The translations under genes and the position numbers were made by a program. The notes under the pieces were generated by a model. The model was not told where the DNA came from. It ran no database searches and was given only the letters and a program-made list of their open reading frames with translations. From Pirellulales bacterium (lineage in GTDB: Bacteria; Planctomycetota; Planctomycetia; Pirellulales; Thermoguttaceae), in NCBI GenBank assembly GCA_016931075.1, contig JAFGFF010000118.1, positions 1 to 64,000 of the forward strand: DNA of 64,000 nucleotides, given 5' to 3'. Within the stretch, counting starts at the first letter, position 1. Every line of letters begins with the position of its first letter. This document shows positions 27,830 to 36,385 of this stretch, piece after piece.

Positions 27830-30800
27830 ATGCCAAACTTTTCTGTGAACGTTCGATTGCTGACAACGCTGGTAATTGTTATGGCGGTGGCGGCGGTGGG
27901 AGTCTTCCTTCTCCACCGGTATCAGGTTGGGCGGCACAGCGATGAGTATCTGGAACAGGCCCAAGAGTGCAAGAAGAAGTTGGCCGAGGCCACAACACCC
28001 GAGCAGAAGATCGAGCTTTTTGGCGAGGCTGCCCAGAGCTATCGTCAGTACCTGAGCATCAAGCCCAATGACTTGGACGCGGCAACCGAGTTGGCCCAGA
28101 TGCAGGTTGACGTCGGTCTCGAATTGACACGAAAGGGATATGTATCCGACGGAGGGATGTTATTGCGCGACGGATGCGAGCAGATGGAAGGCATTTTGCG
28201 GCGAAGGCCCGATGACCGGAAGCTGCGGCGAGCACTCGTGGAAGCCCTGGTTATGGGTGGCCAGTATCGCAGTGCTCTGGAGCACCTCGAGTTGTTGTGT
28301 GAGGTTCCGAAGACAGCCGAGGAATTGCGGGCTCTTTTTGACAAGGAGGATCTTTGGCATCGGCTGGAAGGGACGGGCATCAGCTCGCCAGAACAGCGCG
28401 ACGTGCGGGCCCTATCAGGCCTGTTGAAGATCGACGGTGATACTGTCGATCGGCAGAAACTAATGACCCTGCTGGGGAACGATTTCTGGGTTTTACTGTC
28501 AGATCCTGCGTTGTTGCGGATGTGTGGACTGTCCTGGGCGATGCGGCAGAAGCCTGAAGCGGCGGTTGCTCCTTTGGAGAGATCAATTTTGATCGCGCCC
28601 GCCCGGTTGGAGACGTATTCCGAGTTGGTGTCGCTATTGCAGCATCTGAAGAGGTTCAGCGATGCCGACTACTACATGGATCTTGTCGTGCGTGCGAATT
28701 CGGATTCGTATCTCGCCTATTTGAAGCGGAGTGCATATCGGCAATCGATGGTTGGTCGTGTGCCTCAGGAGAAGGCGACTCAGCTTGCCTTGGGCGCCGT
28801 CAGCGATGCAGTTGCCGCGGTTCGCACCGTCTCGGAACAGATTCTGGAGAAGGCCCAGCGCGAGGCAAGCACGTCACCCACCACGGCCGACCTGTCCAAG
28901 GCATTCCGACGGTTGCCCGAGGAAGGAACGCCCCTAACGCCCGACTACCGCTCCGAACTGCTGGAAGTCGCTCGCCGGGCAAAGGCGTTGGACCAGGTGC
29001 TCAAGGGTATTGACGAGGAAATGGATGGACTTCGCAAGGGCTTGATTTTGACGGCGCAAGCCGCTATCCGAACCCAAAGCTTTGCCAAGAACGATCCAGC
29101 CGGACAGCCCGAAGTCGCAAGCGAGTTTGCTCAGGCCGCCGTCGAGTTGTTTCCTGACGACGCGTCTGCCTATCTCGTCTTGGCGGAGGTCGAAGAGCGC
29201 GCGAGGAACCAGCAAAAGGCAATCGAGTGGCTCCGGCGAGGACGAGAGAGAACCCACAACAACAAGACGGTGCTGTGGCAGTTGAGCGGCTTGTTGATCG
29301 ACGCGAACCGGCCTGACGAAGCCGAAGAGATACTGGCAATCCTAAAACAGGATAAGTCGAAAGCAGTTCAGACTCTCGTCGCGCATCGCGCGGCTCAAAT
29401 CGAATTCACCCGGAAGAATTGGCTTGCGGCGGCCAAGGGATTCGAGGAAGTGCTGCCCGTATTGGCCGATTGGCCCGATGAAGCCCGGAAGGCTTATTGG
29501 TATTTGGGAGAATGCTATGGGCATTTGGGTCGGTTTGAAGACCAACGCAATGCCTATAACGAGGCCGCGAAGAGCGATCAGAGTTGGTTGCCCGCTCTCA
29601 TAGGCATCGCGCAGGCGAAGGCCGATACGGGACGTCTGGATGAGGCCATCGAGGATTATCGACTCATTCTCAAGCACGGAAATGCACCCCGTTCCTGCTG
29701 GTTGAAACTAGCTGAACTGCTCCTCGTGAAGAACCTCCAGCGTCCCAAAGCAGAACGGGAATGGAGCCCCTTCGAAGAAGCCATCCAACAAGCCGAGAAG
29801 GCGCTTCCTGGAAGCACGGGTGTCGTGGTGCTCCGCGCGAAAGCCTTGGCTGCGCGGGATTCCCTCCAAAAGGCCGTGATGCTTCTGAATGACTCACGAG
29901 AAGCCCTGATCAAGGAAGTCCGGCAACTCCACGATCAGCAGGCCGCTTTGTTGGAAGAGGCAAAAGGCTACTCGGGCCAAGCCAAACAGGCTCGGCTGGA
30001 TAAGGCGAAACATCTCGCAACCGAAGCCCGGAACAAAAAAGCTGATCTACCGCTCCTTTGGAATGCCTTGGTCCAACTCTTGCAACGAGAAGGCAACACG
30101 GACGCTGTCCAGCGAGCCATGACCATGGCGGAAGGCGAGTTGGGCGATTCTCCCCTGCTTCGCGTCATGAAGGCTCAAAACCTCGTCGTGCAGGGCGGTG
30201 AGGGAACCGCCGAACAACTTCGCCAGCTCGCGGAAAAGACCGAAGCATTTTCTCCTTTGCAGAAGAACTGGTTGTGGCGCAGGCTGGCAAGCCTCTCATT
30301 GCAGGTCGATGACGAAGAGCAAACGGAGATTCTTTGCCGACGGGTGCTCAAGGATCAGCCCGGCAGCGTCGACGTGCAGCAATTGCGATTCCAGGTCGCC
30401 GCGCGTCAAGGGGACGATGCGGCGATGGAACGGATTCTCCAAGAACTTCGGGACCAGGAAGAATCCCCCAGCGCGTTCAGGCATTTTGCCGATGCCTATT
30501 GGCGTTTCCACCGGGCCGGCCAAAACCACTCTTCCGAGTTGCTCGACGAGGCGCGAAAATCCATCAATAGCGCACTTAGCATGCAGCCGCGATCGGCCAG
30601 CTATTGCCTGCTGGCAGCACAGATCTATTCCGCCTTGGGTGATCAGGATGCGGCTTTGGAAAACTACCTTCGAGCCGTCGACCTGGGCATCCGGGATCCC
30701 AAAACGATTCGTCGCGTGGCAAGACTCCTCTCGCAGCGCAATCGCTTCGCCGAAGCGGACCGGATGTTCCGATTGCTCGGTGAGAGCCAGACCGACCTGA

Positions 30801-32728
30801 GTGATCAAACGGAACGCGAACTTGGACAAGTCAAATTCCGGCTCGGTGAATATCAAGAGGCGCTTAAACTGGCGAGGAAAGTAGCCGCGAATTCGAATGA
30901 TTTCCACGATCAAATCTGGCTCGGCCGCCTTCTGAGCATTATCGGCAAGCAGGCTGAAGTGCGAGAACAGAAAGAAGAGGCACAAAAGCTCTTCAGCGAG
31001 GCCGAGGGAGCCTTCCGGCAGGCGGTTATCTATGCCATGGACAAGCCGGAAACTTGGGTGGCGCTGATTCAGTTCTACGGAATGATCGGCCGGAACGACG
31101 ACGCGGAGAAAACCATCGATTGGGCACGACGCAAGCTCGTTCCTGACAACGCGGCCGGCGCGCTGGCCCAGTGCTATGAGGCGATCGGACGATTTGCCGA
31201 GGCGGCCCAACAGTATGACCTCGCGGTCAGCAGGGCCCCGGACGATCCGGATATCGTGCGTCGGGCAGCCACATTTTATTTCGGTACGAACCAACCGGCC
31301 AAGGGAGAGGCCCTATTGAAGCGGATTCTCTCGGGCAATGCGAATGCCAACCCAGGGCAAATGGCACTTGCCCGGCAAATGATGGCCCGGGCCCTGCTCG
31401 ACCGCGGAGGAAAGGAGAACCTCGACACGGCCAGTCGGTACGTCGAGAATAATCTCAAGGCTGATCCCAATTCGGTTGCTGACAAGCTGCTTTGGTCGGT
31501 CATCACGATCTCTCGCGGCGGCGACCGGGACCGAGACAATACAATCCAGTCCCTCGAAGAGTATCTCCAGACCCAGCGGACCTCGCCACCGGAAATCCAG
31601 TTCTTCCTCGCCGGGTTGTACCTGGAGAAAGGGGAATGGCACAAATACAAGCCGCTGATGCGCTCGCTCCTGCAAACCAACGCCAGAAACGTTCACTACC
31701 TCGCGCCGTTCATACAGCAACTCTTGCACCGACAGGAGCTCAATGAAGCCAAGGTATGGCTCGACAAATTGGACAACTTGGCGCCCGACTCGGCGGTCAC
31801 CGCCAGGCTTCGCGCGGAGTACGCGTTTCGCACCCAACGCCACGACGTCGCCGTGCAGATCCTCCGCGACTGGGTCGAGAATCCTCGGGCAGATGTTTCC
31901 GATCGGGCGGAGCGACTTCGGCTAATGGCCGAAATACTGGCGGTTTTCGCCAAACAATTGCAGGACACCGGCCAGACCGCCGCGATCCGGCTTTACGCCA
32001 GTCAGGCGGAACAGGTCTACGAGGATTACCTCGAAACCAAACCAGGCCAGAAGCTGATGATGGCCAACTTCCTCGCCCAACAAGGACGAATCGAGGACGC
32101 CCTGGCCCGAATCGAACGCGATTGGACGGACTCCGACCCCTCGCTGGTGGCCGTCTCCTGTTTCAACGTGATCAATGGAACCGAGATTTCGCCTCAACAG
32201 ATGGGGCGCATTGACCAGGTCCTCGAAGAGGCCATACGCCGACACCCCGACGCGACCGTCCTGCGGATCGTCCTGGCAACCGTCCGGGATCGCGAGGGCA
32301 AGTTCGCCGACGCCGAGCGTATCTTCCGACGCATTCTCCAAACCGATCCCGATAACCTGGATGCAATGAACAACCTGGCGCTGCTTCTGGCACTCAACCG
32401 CACACAATTGGACGAAGCCAACCTGTTGATCGATCGTGCGTTGAAGAAGGCCGGGCCCAAATCCAGTCTCGGCTTCCTCGACACCCGGGCGATCATCCGA
32501 ATGGCGATGGGCAAGTCGAAAGAGGCCCTCGAAGACTTGGCGCGCGTGGTGCGACTGGAGCCGACCCCCACCCGCTACTTCCATCAAGCCCAGGCCTTCT
32601 ACCAGGCCGGCCAGAAGAAGTCGGCCGTTGACGCGCTGAAAAAGGCCCACGAAATGGGCCTCAACGAAAATCGCCTCTCCCCGGTCGAACGTGGCGAGTA
32701 TCGCCGGCTCGAGCACGCCCTGAAATAG
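27830..32728 (+). CDS. large membrane-anchored TPR protein
   Basis: The protein has 1,632 residues. It starts MPNFSVNVRLLTTLVIVMAVAAVGVFLLHRY, one membrane helix (about 8-27) without a lipobox. The remainder is almost entirely TPR and TPR-like helix pairs, for example NDLDAATELAQMQVDVGLELTR, QNRDDAEKTIDWARRKLVPDNA, LAQCYEAIGRFAEAAQQYDLAV and NNLALLLALNRTQLDEANLLIDRAL near the C-terminus. A coiled-coil-like stretch lies at about 690-740. Such proteins are scaffolds for export or polysaccharide machinery. It resembles in layout the TPR protein (PrsT) of PEP-CTERM systems, and a PEP-CTERM gene lies divergently upstream; a connection is inference. Only a weak ribosome binding site is seen. Confidence 0.8.
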   Translation: MPNFSVNVRLLTTLVIVMAVAAVGVFLLHRYQVGRHSDEYLEQAQECKKKLAEATTPEQKIELFGEAAQSYRQYLSIKPNDLDAATELAQMQVDVGLELTRKGYVSDGGMLLRDGCEQMEGILRRRPDDRKLRRALVEALVMGGQYRSALEHLELLCEVPKTAEELRALFDKEDLWHRLEGTGISSPEQRDVRALSGLLKIDGDTVDRQKLMTLLGNDFWVLLSDPALLRMCGLSWAMRQKPEAAVAPLERSILIAPARLETYSELVSLLQHLKRFSDADYYMDLVVRANSDSYLAYLKRSAYRQSMVGRVPQEKATQLALGAVSDAVAAVRTVSEQILEKAQREASTSPTTADLSKAFRRLPEEGTPLTPDYRSELLEVARRAKALDQVLKGIDEEMDGLRKGLILTAQAAIRTQSFAKNDPAGQPEVASEFAQAAVELFPDDASAYLVLAEVEERARNQQKAIEWLRRGRERTHNNKTVLWQLSGLLIDANRPDEAEEILAILKQDKSKAVQTLVAHRAAQIEFTRKNWLAAAKGFEEVLPVLADWPDEARKAYWYLGECYGHLGRFEDQRNAYNEAAKSDQSWLPALIGIAQAKADTGRLDEAIEDYRLILKHGNAPRSCWLKLAELLLVKNLQRPKAEREWSPFEEAIQQAEKALPGSTGVVVLRAKALAARDSLQKAVMLLNDSREALIKEVRQLHDQQAALLEEAKGYSGQAKQARLDKAKHLATEARNKKADLPLLWNALVQLLQREGNTDAVQRAMTMAEGELGDSPLLRVMKAQNLVVQGGEGTAEQLRQLAEKTEAFSPLQKNWLWRRLASLSLQVDDEEQTEILCRRVLKDQPGSVDVQQLRFQVAARQGDDAAMERILQELRDQEESPSAFRHFADAYWRFHRAGQNHSSELLDEARKSINSALSMQPRSASYCLLAAQIYSALGDQDAALENYLRAVDLGIRDPKTIRRVARLLSQRNRFAEADRMFRLLGESQTDLSDQTERELGQVKFRLGEYQEALKLARKVAANSNDFHDQIWLGRLLSIIGKQAEVREQKEEAQKLFSEAEGAFRQAVIYAMDKPETWVALIQFYGMIGRNDDAEKTIDWARRKLVPDNAAGALAQCYEAIGRFAEAAQQYDLAVSRAPDDPDIVRRAATFYFGTNQPAKGEALLKRILSGNANANPGQMALARQMMARALLDRGGKENLDTASRYVENNLKADPNSVADKLLWSVITISRGGDRDRDNTIQSLEEYLQTQRTSPPEIQFFLAGLYLEKGEWHKYKPLMRSLLQTNARNVHYLAPFIQQLLHRQELNEAKVWLDKLDNLAPDSAVTARLRAEYAFRTQRHDVAVQILRDWVENPRADVSDRAERLRLMAEILAVFAKQLQDTGQTAAIRLYASQAEQVYEDYLETKPGQKLMMANFLAQQGRIEDALARIERDWTDSDPSLVAVSCFNVINGTEISPQQMGRIDQVLEEAIRRHPDATVLRIVLATVRDREGKFADAERIFRRILQTDPDNLDAMNNLALLLALNRTQLDEANLLIDRALKKAGPKSSLGFLDTRAIIRMAMGKSKEALEDLARVVRLEPTPTRYFHQAQAFYQAGQKKSAVDALKKAHEMGLNENRLSPVERGEYRRLEHALK

Positions 32729-32783
32729 ACAGCCGAGCGTTTGCTCCTATTGAGCTTTGCAGAAGTAGTGACACCCTGTAAAT

Positions 32784-32849
32784 GGAGGGCCACGCTCCGT
32801 CGTGGCCGCTTCATCCGGTGCGCCCGGCCACGACGGAGCGTGGCCCTCC
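32784..32849. repeat. REP pair, GGAG tag and CTCCGT loop
   Basis: The plus unit (32784-32807) and minus unit (32826-32849) each read GGAG, stem GGCCACG / CGTGGCC, loop CTCCGT. The GGAG tags lie at the outer ends. The pair is between the convergent TPR gene and pdxA and may serve as a bidirectional 3' end. Confidence 0.85.
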
Positions 32850-32890
32850 AGGTCAACTTTATCGGCCTAGTGTCACTAGGAATGCGAAGA

Positions 32891-33919
32891 TCACGGGGAT
32901 ACTTCCGACGTCGACGCCAGGCGGGCGGCCAGGCGGACGGCTTCGAACAGGCTGGACGGGCTGGCCGTGCCTTGCCAGGCGATGTCCATCGCCGTGCCGT
33001 GGTCGACCGACGTCCGGACGATCGGCAGGCCAAGCGTCACGTTCACGCCCCGGTCGAAAGCCAGCATCTTCAGCGGGATCAGGCCCTGGTCGTGGTACAT
33101 GCAGACGTAGGCGTCCGTCCGCTCTCGCCGTGAAGGGACAAACGCCGTGTCGGGCGGCAAGGGGCCCTCGACGTTAAGGCCCGACCGCTGGGCCCGTTCC
33201 ACCGCCGGAGCAATGATCTCCTCTTCCTCCCGGTTGCCGAACAGCCCGTGCTCGCCGGCATGAGGATTGAGCCCACAAACCACCAGCCGGACCGGCCGCT
33301 CGCGCAGCCGACGCATGACGTCCTCGGTCAGTTCGATCACCTCGAGCACCCGCACGGTGGTCAACTCCTTCGGCACGCTGCCGTAGCCCAGGTGGGTTGT
33401 GACCAGGCTCACCGTGATCTCGTCCGAGGTGAGCATCATGCAGATCCGCGCGGCGCCGCATCGTTGGGCGAAGATCTCGGTATGGCCCGGGTAGTCGATG
33501 CCCGCGGCGTGCAGGGCCTCCTTGTGAATGGGCCCGGTCGCCACGGCGTCCACCTGGCCGGCCCGAGCCGCGTCGATCGCCCGTTGGATGTAATCGAACG
33601 CCGCCCGGCCGCACGCCGCCGCCACCTCGCCCGGCCGGACCTTAGCCGCGTCGATCGCCTGACAGTCCAGCACGGCCGGCCCGTCAAGTGTTTGGCAGGC
33701 CGCCAGCCACTGGTCCAGCGAAATCACCCGCCCAGGCACGGCCAGCCCACACGCTTGCCCCACCCGCCGCAACACCCCGGCGTCCCCGAACACGACCGGC
33801 ACGCACGACTCGGCCATCTCCGCCTCGCCCAACAGCCTCAGACACAACTCTGGCCCCACCCCCGCCGGGTCCCCCATCGTCACGGCGATTTTTGGTTTGG
33901 GACCGGTTGGTATGGCCAT
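32891..33919 (-). CDS. pdxA: 4-hydroxythreonine-4-phosphate dehydrogenase
   Basis: The protein has 342 residues. It carries the PdxA signatures TMGDPAGVGPE (N-terminus), ATGPIHKEALHAAG, YPGHTEIFAQRCG (metal/substrate His), VVCGLNPHAGEHGLFG (His) and YHDQGLIPLKMLAF (His). PdxA oxidises 4-phosphohydroxy-L-threonine with NAD and feeds pyridoxal phosphate synthesis with PdxJ. The motif TTHLGYGSVPKEL is less typical, and PdxA-like enzymes in DeoR-controlled clusters can instead oxidise 4-phosphothreonates, so the exact substrate is open. It sits downstream of two PLP-dependent aminotransferases. The start is ATG 33919; the frame upstream runs through a repeat. Confidence 0.85.
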   Translation of the reverse strand: MAIPTGPKPKIAVTMGDPAGVGPELCLRLLGEAEMAESCVPVVFGDAGVLRRVGQACGLAVPGRVISLDQWLAACQTLDGPAVLDCQAIDAAKVRPGEVAAACGRAAFDYIQRAIDAARAGQVDAVATGPIHKEALHAAGIDYPGHTEIFAQRCGAARICMMLTSDEITVSLVTTHLGYGSVPKELTTVRVLEVIELTEDVMRRLRERPVRLVVCGLNPHAGEHGLFGNREEEEIIAPAVERAQRSGLNVEGPLPPDTAFVPSRRERTDAYVCMYHDQGLIPLKMLAFDRGVNVTLGLPIVRTSVDHGTAMDIAWQGTASPSSLFEAVRLAARLASTSEVSP

Positions 33920-33956
33920 GATTGAGCGATTCCTGCCTGTCAGACTCAGATGTTGG

Positions 33957-34017
33957 GTGGCACTGGCGCGAGCGCCAGTGTCTTGGGCGTCAACACTGGC
34001 GCTCGCGCCAGTGCCAC
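33957..34017. repeat. REP pair, GTGG tag with CACTGGCGC stem
   Basis: The plus unit (33957-33980) reads GTGG, stem CACTGGCGC / GCGCCAGTG, loop GA; the minus unit (33994-34017) is its mirror with loop TC. The tags are outside. It fills the 117-bp space between pdxA and the oxidoreductase gene, so it is probably transcribed within the operon. Confidence 0.85.
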
Positions 34018-34036
34018 CCAAGCTCAACAACATCAA

Positions 34037-35209
34037 CTATACAACTTCCGTTGTCCCCTGGGCGTGGCTCCGCAGCGCGGCCGTGAACAGCCGATGCGAA
34101 TAGGCGACTTCCTCGGGCGTGACGCAACCTGAAAAGAGGCTTCGGCGGCGGCCTTCGTGCAGTTCGGACAAGAAGGCGGCCCAAAGTTGCTGGATGGCGT
34201 CGGGGAAGCCGAACTCGAAGATCCCGCCCGTGATGCCGGCGAAGGCGGGCGTCCAACCCGTGTCGATCCGTTGCCAGGCCTGCTCGCCGCCTGTGTATTC
34301 TAACAGTTCAAGCCGTCGAGGGTTGGTCGTCGACCATCGGGCGGCGGCCCGGGTGCCCTTGACCTCGAAATACCACGTATCGTTCTCGCCCGGCGCGATC
34401 CGCTGCATCTTCAGGATCATGGGGAACGGCTCGCCGGCGCCCGGGTCGACCGCGTCGCACAGCACCGCGTCGCACAGCACCGCGTCGCACAGCAAGGTCG
34501 CGTTGTCCCACGTTTCGCACGGCACGCGGTTACCTTGGGCGTCGGGACGCTGCTTGACGATGTTCGACAGCACGGCCCGGACCGAGCGAGGATACCAGCC
34601 GGCCCGAAACGGAACGTGGCAGACGTGCATCCCGAGGTCACCCATGCAGCCGTACTCGCCGTTGAACTGGACGATTCGCTTCCAGTTGATCGGCTTGTTC
34701 GGGTCGAGGTCGGAGGAGTGCAGGAACCCGGCGTTGACCTCGATGATTTGCCCAAAAGCCTGCTCCTCAATCATCCGGCCGATCCGCTGCATGGCCGGGA
34801 AGAACGGGAATTGGGACGTGCATCGCACGAAGACGTCCGGGTGTTGGGCCAAGCACGCCATGATGGCGTCGTTGGCCGCCCGATCGATCCCAAAAGGCTT
34901 TTCGCCCAAAAGGTGCTTGCCGGCCGAGACGATGTCGGTATAAAGCGGCTCGTGCAAGTTGTGCGGCACGGCGCAGTAGACGGCCTCGACGTCGTCCCGC
35001 ATGAGCAACGCGCGATAGTCGGTCGTGGCCAGGGCGATCGTCGGGAAGTTGTCCTTGAACCAACCAAACCGCGATTCGTTCGTGTCGCAGATGGCCGTGA
35101 TCTCGGGCCGGACATTCACGTCGGTCAGGTGACACCACCGCGCGGCTGCGCTGCCGAACTCCTTGCCCATCAACCCCAGACCGATCACTCCGAACTTCAC
35201 CGTTCTCAT
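34037..35209 (-). CDS. Gfo/Idh/MocA-family NAD(P)-dependent oxidoreductase
   Basis: The protein has 390 residues. The N-terminal Rossmann domain has KFGVIGLGLMGKEFG (dinucleotide GxGxxG), then EAVYCAVPHNLH and the diagnostic GKHLLGEKPFGID (EKP, catalytic Lys). The C-terminal domain has the family's open beta-sheet. It oxidises or reduces a sugar, cyclitol or related alcohol; the substrate is not evident. The start ATG overlaps the stop of the upstream aminotransferase gene (ATGA), so they are translationally coupled. A threefold LCDAV repeat at about residues 238-253 is unusual and may have been inserted by slippage. Confidence 0.85.
   Translation of the reverse strand: MRTVKFGVIGLGLMGKEFGSAAARWCHLTDVNVRPEITAICDTNESRFGWFKDNFPTIALATTDYRALLMRDDVEAVYCAVPHNLHEPLYTDIVSAGKHLLGEKPFGIDRAANDAIMACLAQHPDVFVRCTSQFPFFPAMQRIGRMIEEQAFGQIIEVNAGFLHSSDLDPNKPINWKRIVQFNGEYGCMGDLGMHVCHVPFRAGWYPRSVRAVLSNIVKQRPDAQGNRVPCETWDNATLLCDAVLCDAVLCDAVDPGAGEPFPMILKMQRIAPGENDTWYFEVKGTRAAARWSTTNPRRLELLEYTGGEQAWQRIDTGWTPAFAGITGGIFEFGFPDAIQQLWAAFLSELHEGRRRSLFSGCVTPEEVAYSHRLFTAALRSHAQGTTEVV
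34451..34495. repeat. three tandem copies of a 15-bp unit inside the oxidoreductase gene
   Basis: The unit CGCGTCGCACAGCAC occurs three times head to tail (the last copy differs at its final base). It stays in frame and encodes LCDAV three times on the minus strand. It lies on a surface-loop-like stretch of the C-terminal domain. Confidence 0.95.
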
Positions 35210-36147
35210 GCGTCTTGCCTGCTTGTGGAAGTGCTCCGTTGGGTGATTTGACCGACGATGTCCAGTCCGACTTGTTCGCTCCAGGCCTCGATCAGCCGCC
35301 GGAACACGGGCCCGGGCTGGCCGTCGCCCACGGTCGCGTCGTTGATCCGCGTGACCGGCATGAGGCAGAAGGGCGTGCTGGCCAACAGGGCCTCGTCGGC
35401 GTCCGTCGCGCGCGTAACGGAAAGGTCGGCTTCCTGGAACGCAATGCCCAGCTTGCCGGCCAACTCGACGATCGTCTTGCGCGAGATGCCCGGCAGGATC
35501 CCGTCCAGCCGGGGCGAAACGATCGTTCCCCGTTCGACGATCAGGAAGTTGGCCGTCGTGGTTTCGGCCACGTTGCCCTCGAGATCCAGAAGCAGCGGCA
35601 CGGCGTCGGGATCGACGCGACGCGCTTCCTGCTCGGCCAAATAATAGTGCATCCGGCTGCGGCACTTCATGTCGGCCGGAAGACACCGCGACGGGATCTG
35701 CCGGATCGAGGGCGTCACGACACGCGCGCCTCGGGCCATCTGCTCGGCCCAACGGTCGAACGGCAGCGGGAACGTGTGCGAGCAGACGGTCGGCGTTGTT
35801 CTTGCCGTCATACCCGAACCGCCCGCGTAGATCGGACTTTCCCCCGCCGTGATGAAAATAGCGATGCTAAGTTCGTCCTCGGGCCTGATCAGCGTCGCGT
35901 TGTGCTCGACCATCTCCTCGACCGCCGAGGACAGTTCGTCGATCGTCATGCCCGGATCGAATCCGGCATGTTCCAACGAATGGGCCAGCCGGGCCAGGTG
36001 ATCGGCCAGCCGGTAGGGGCGGTGGTGAAACGTCCGGGCCATCTCCGTCACCGTGGCGGCCTGCACGACGCCCAGGTCGAAAATGTTCAGATGGGCCTCG
36101 GAAGCAGAAACCATTCGACCGTTGAGAAATACCTTGGGGTTGTTCAT
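35206..36147 (-). CDS. class IV PLP aminotransferase (branched-chain/D-amino-acid aminotransferase-like)
   Basis: The protein has 313 residues. The fold type IV features are VFLNGRMVSASEAHLNIFDLGVVQAATVTEM at the N-terminus, KCRSRMHYYLAEQEAR, with lysine placed like the PLP lysine of this family, then LLDLEGNVAETTTANFLIV (Glu and the TxAN phosphate-binding segment) and DGILPGISRKTIVELA. It transfers amino groups from branched-chain or D-amino acids, or lyses aminodeoxychorismate; the exact role is not clear. ATG 36147 is chosen because VFLNG follows directly. It is coupled by a 4-nt overlap to the oxidoreductase gene downstream. Confidence 0.85.
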   Translation of the reverse strand: MNNPKVFLNGRMVSASEAHLNIFDLGVVQAATVTEMARTFHHRPYRLADHLARLAHSLEHAGFDPGMTIDELSSAVEEMVEHNATLIRPEDELSIAIFITAGESPIYAGGSGMTARTTPTVCSHTFPLPFDRWAEQMARGARVVTPSIRQIPSRCLPADMKCRSRMHYYLAEQEARRVDPDAVPLLLDLEGNVAETTTANFLIVERGTIVSPRLDGILPGISRKTIVELAGKLGIAFQEADLSVTRATDADEALLASTPFCLMPVTRINDATVGDGQPGPVFRRLIEAWSEQVGLDIVGQITQRSTSTSRQDA

Positions 36148-36267
36148 GTCTGGTAGCACACGCTGGTGGATCATCGCTGGAAGTGGCACGGTTTACCCCG
36201 CAATCCACCAAGCATACCCCTACGCCCCCCCGGCGGAAAGGCCGTCCGTGTTTCCGGGTGCCATGCC

Positions 36268-36352
36268 GGGTGCCATGCTCCACGCTTGCGTGGGCATGTT
36301 TTCGTGGCGCCTGGAATCCCCACATGCCCACGCAAGCGTGGAGCATGGCACC
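36268..36352. repeat. REP pair, CATGCTCCACGC stem with a bulged T
   Basis: The plus unit (36268-36298) has CATGC-T-CCACGC paired with GCGTGGGCATG around loop TT: 11 bp with one bulged T. The minus unit (36323-36352) is its mirror. GGTGC precedes the stem at the outer ends. A partial copy (GGGTGCCATGCC) starts at about 36256. It lies between two aminotransferase genes in the same orientation. Confidence 0.85.
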
Positions 36353-36385
36353 CACCACTTGTCTTGGGAAAAAGGGGCCGTCCCG

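Noticed and set aside
33957-34017. REP pair considered as a Rho-independent terminator
   Set aside because: No T-run follows on either strand and the same sequence recurs at 61304 in a divergent gap, so a repeat explains it better.
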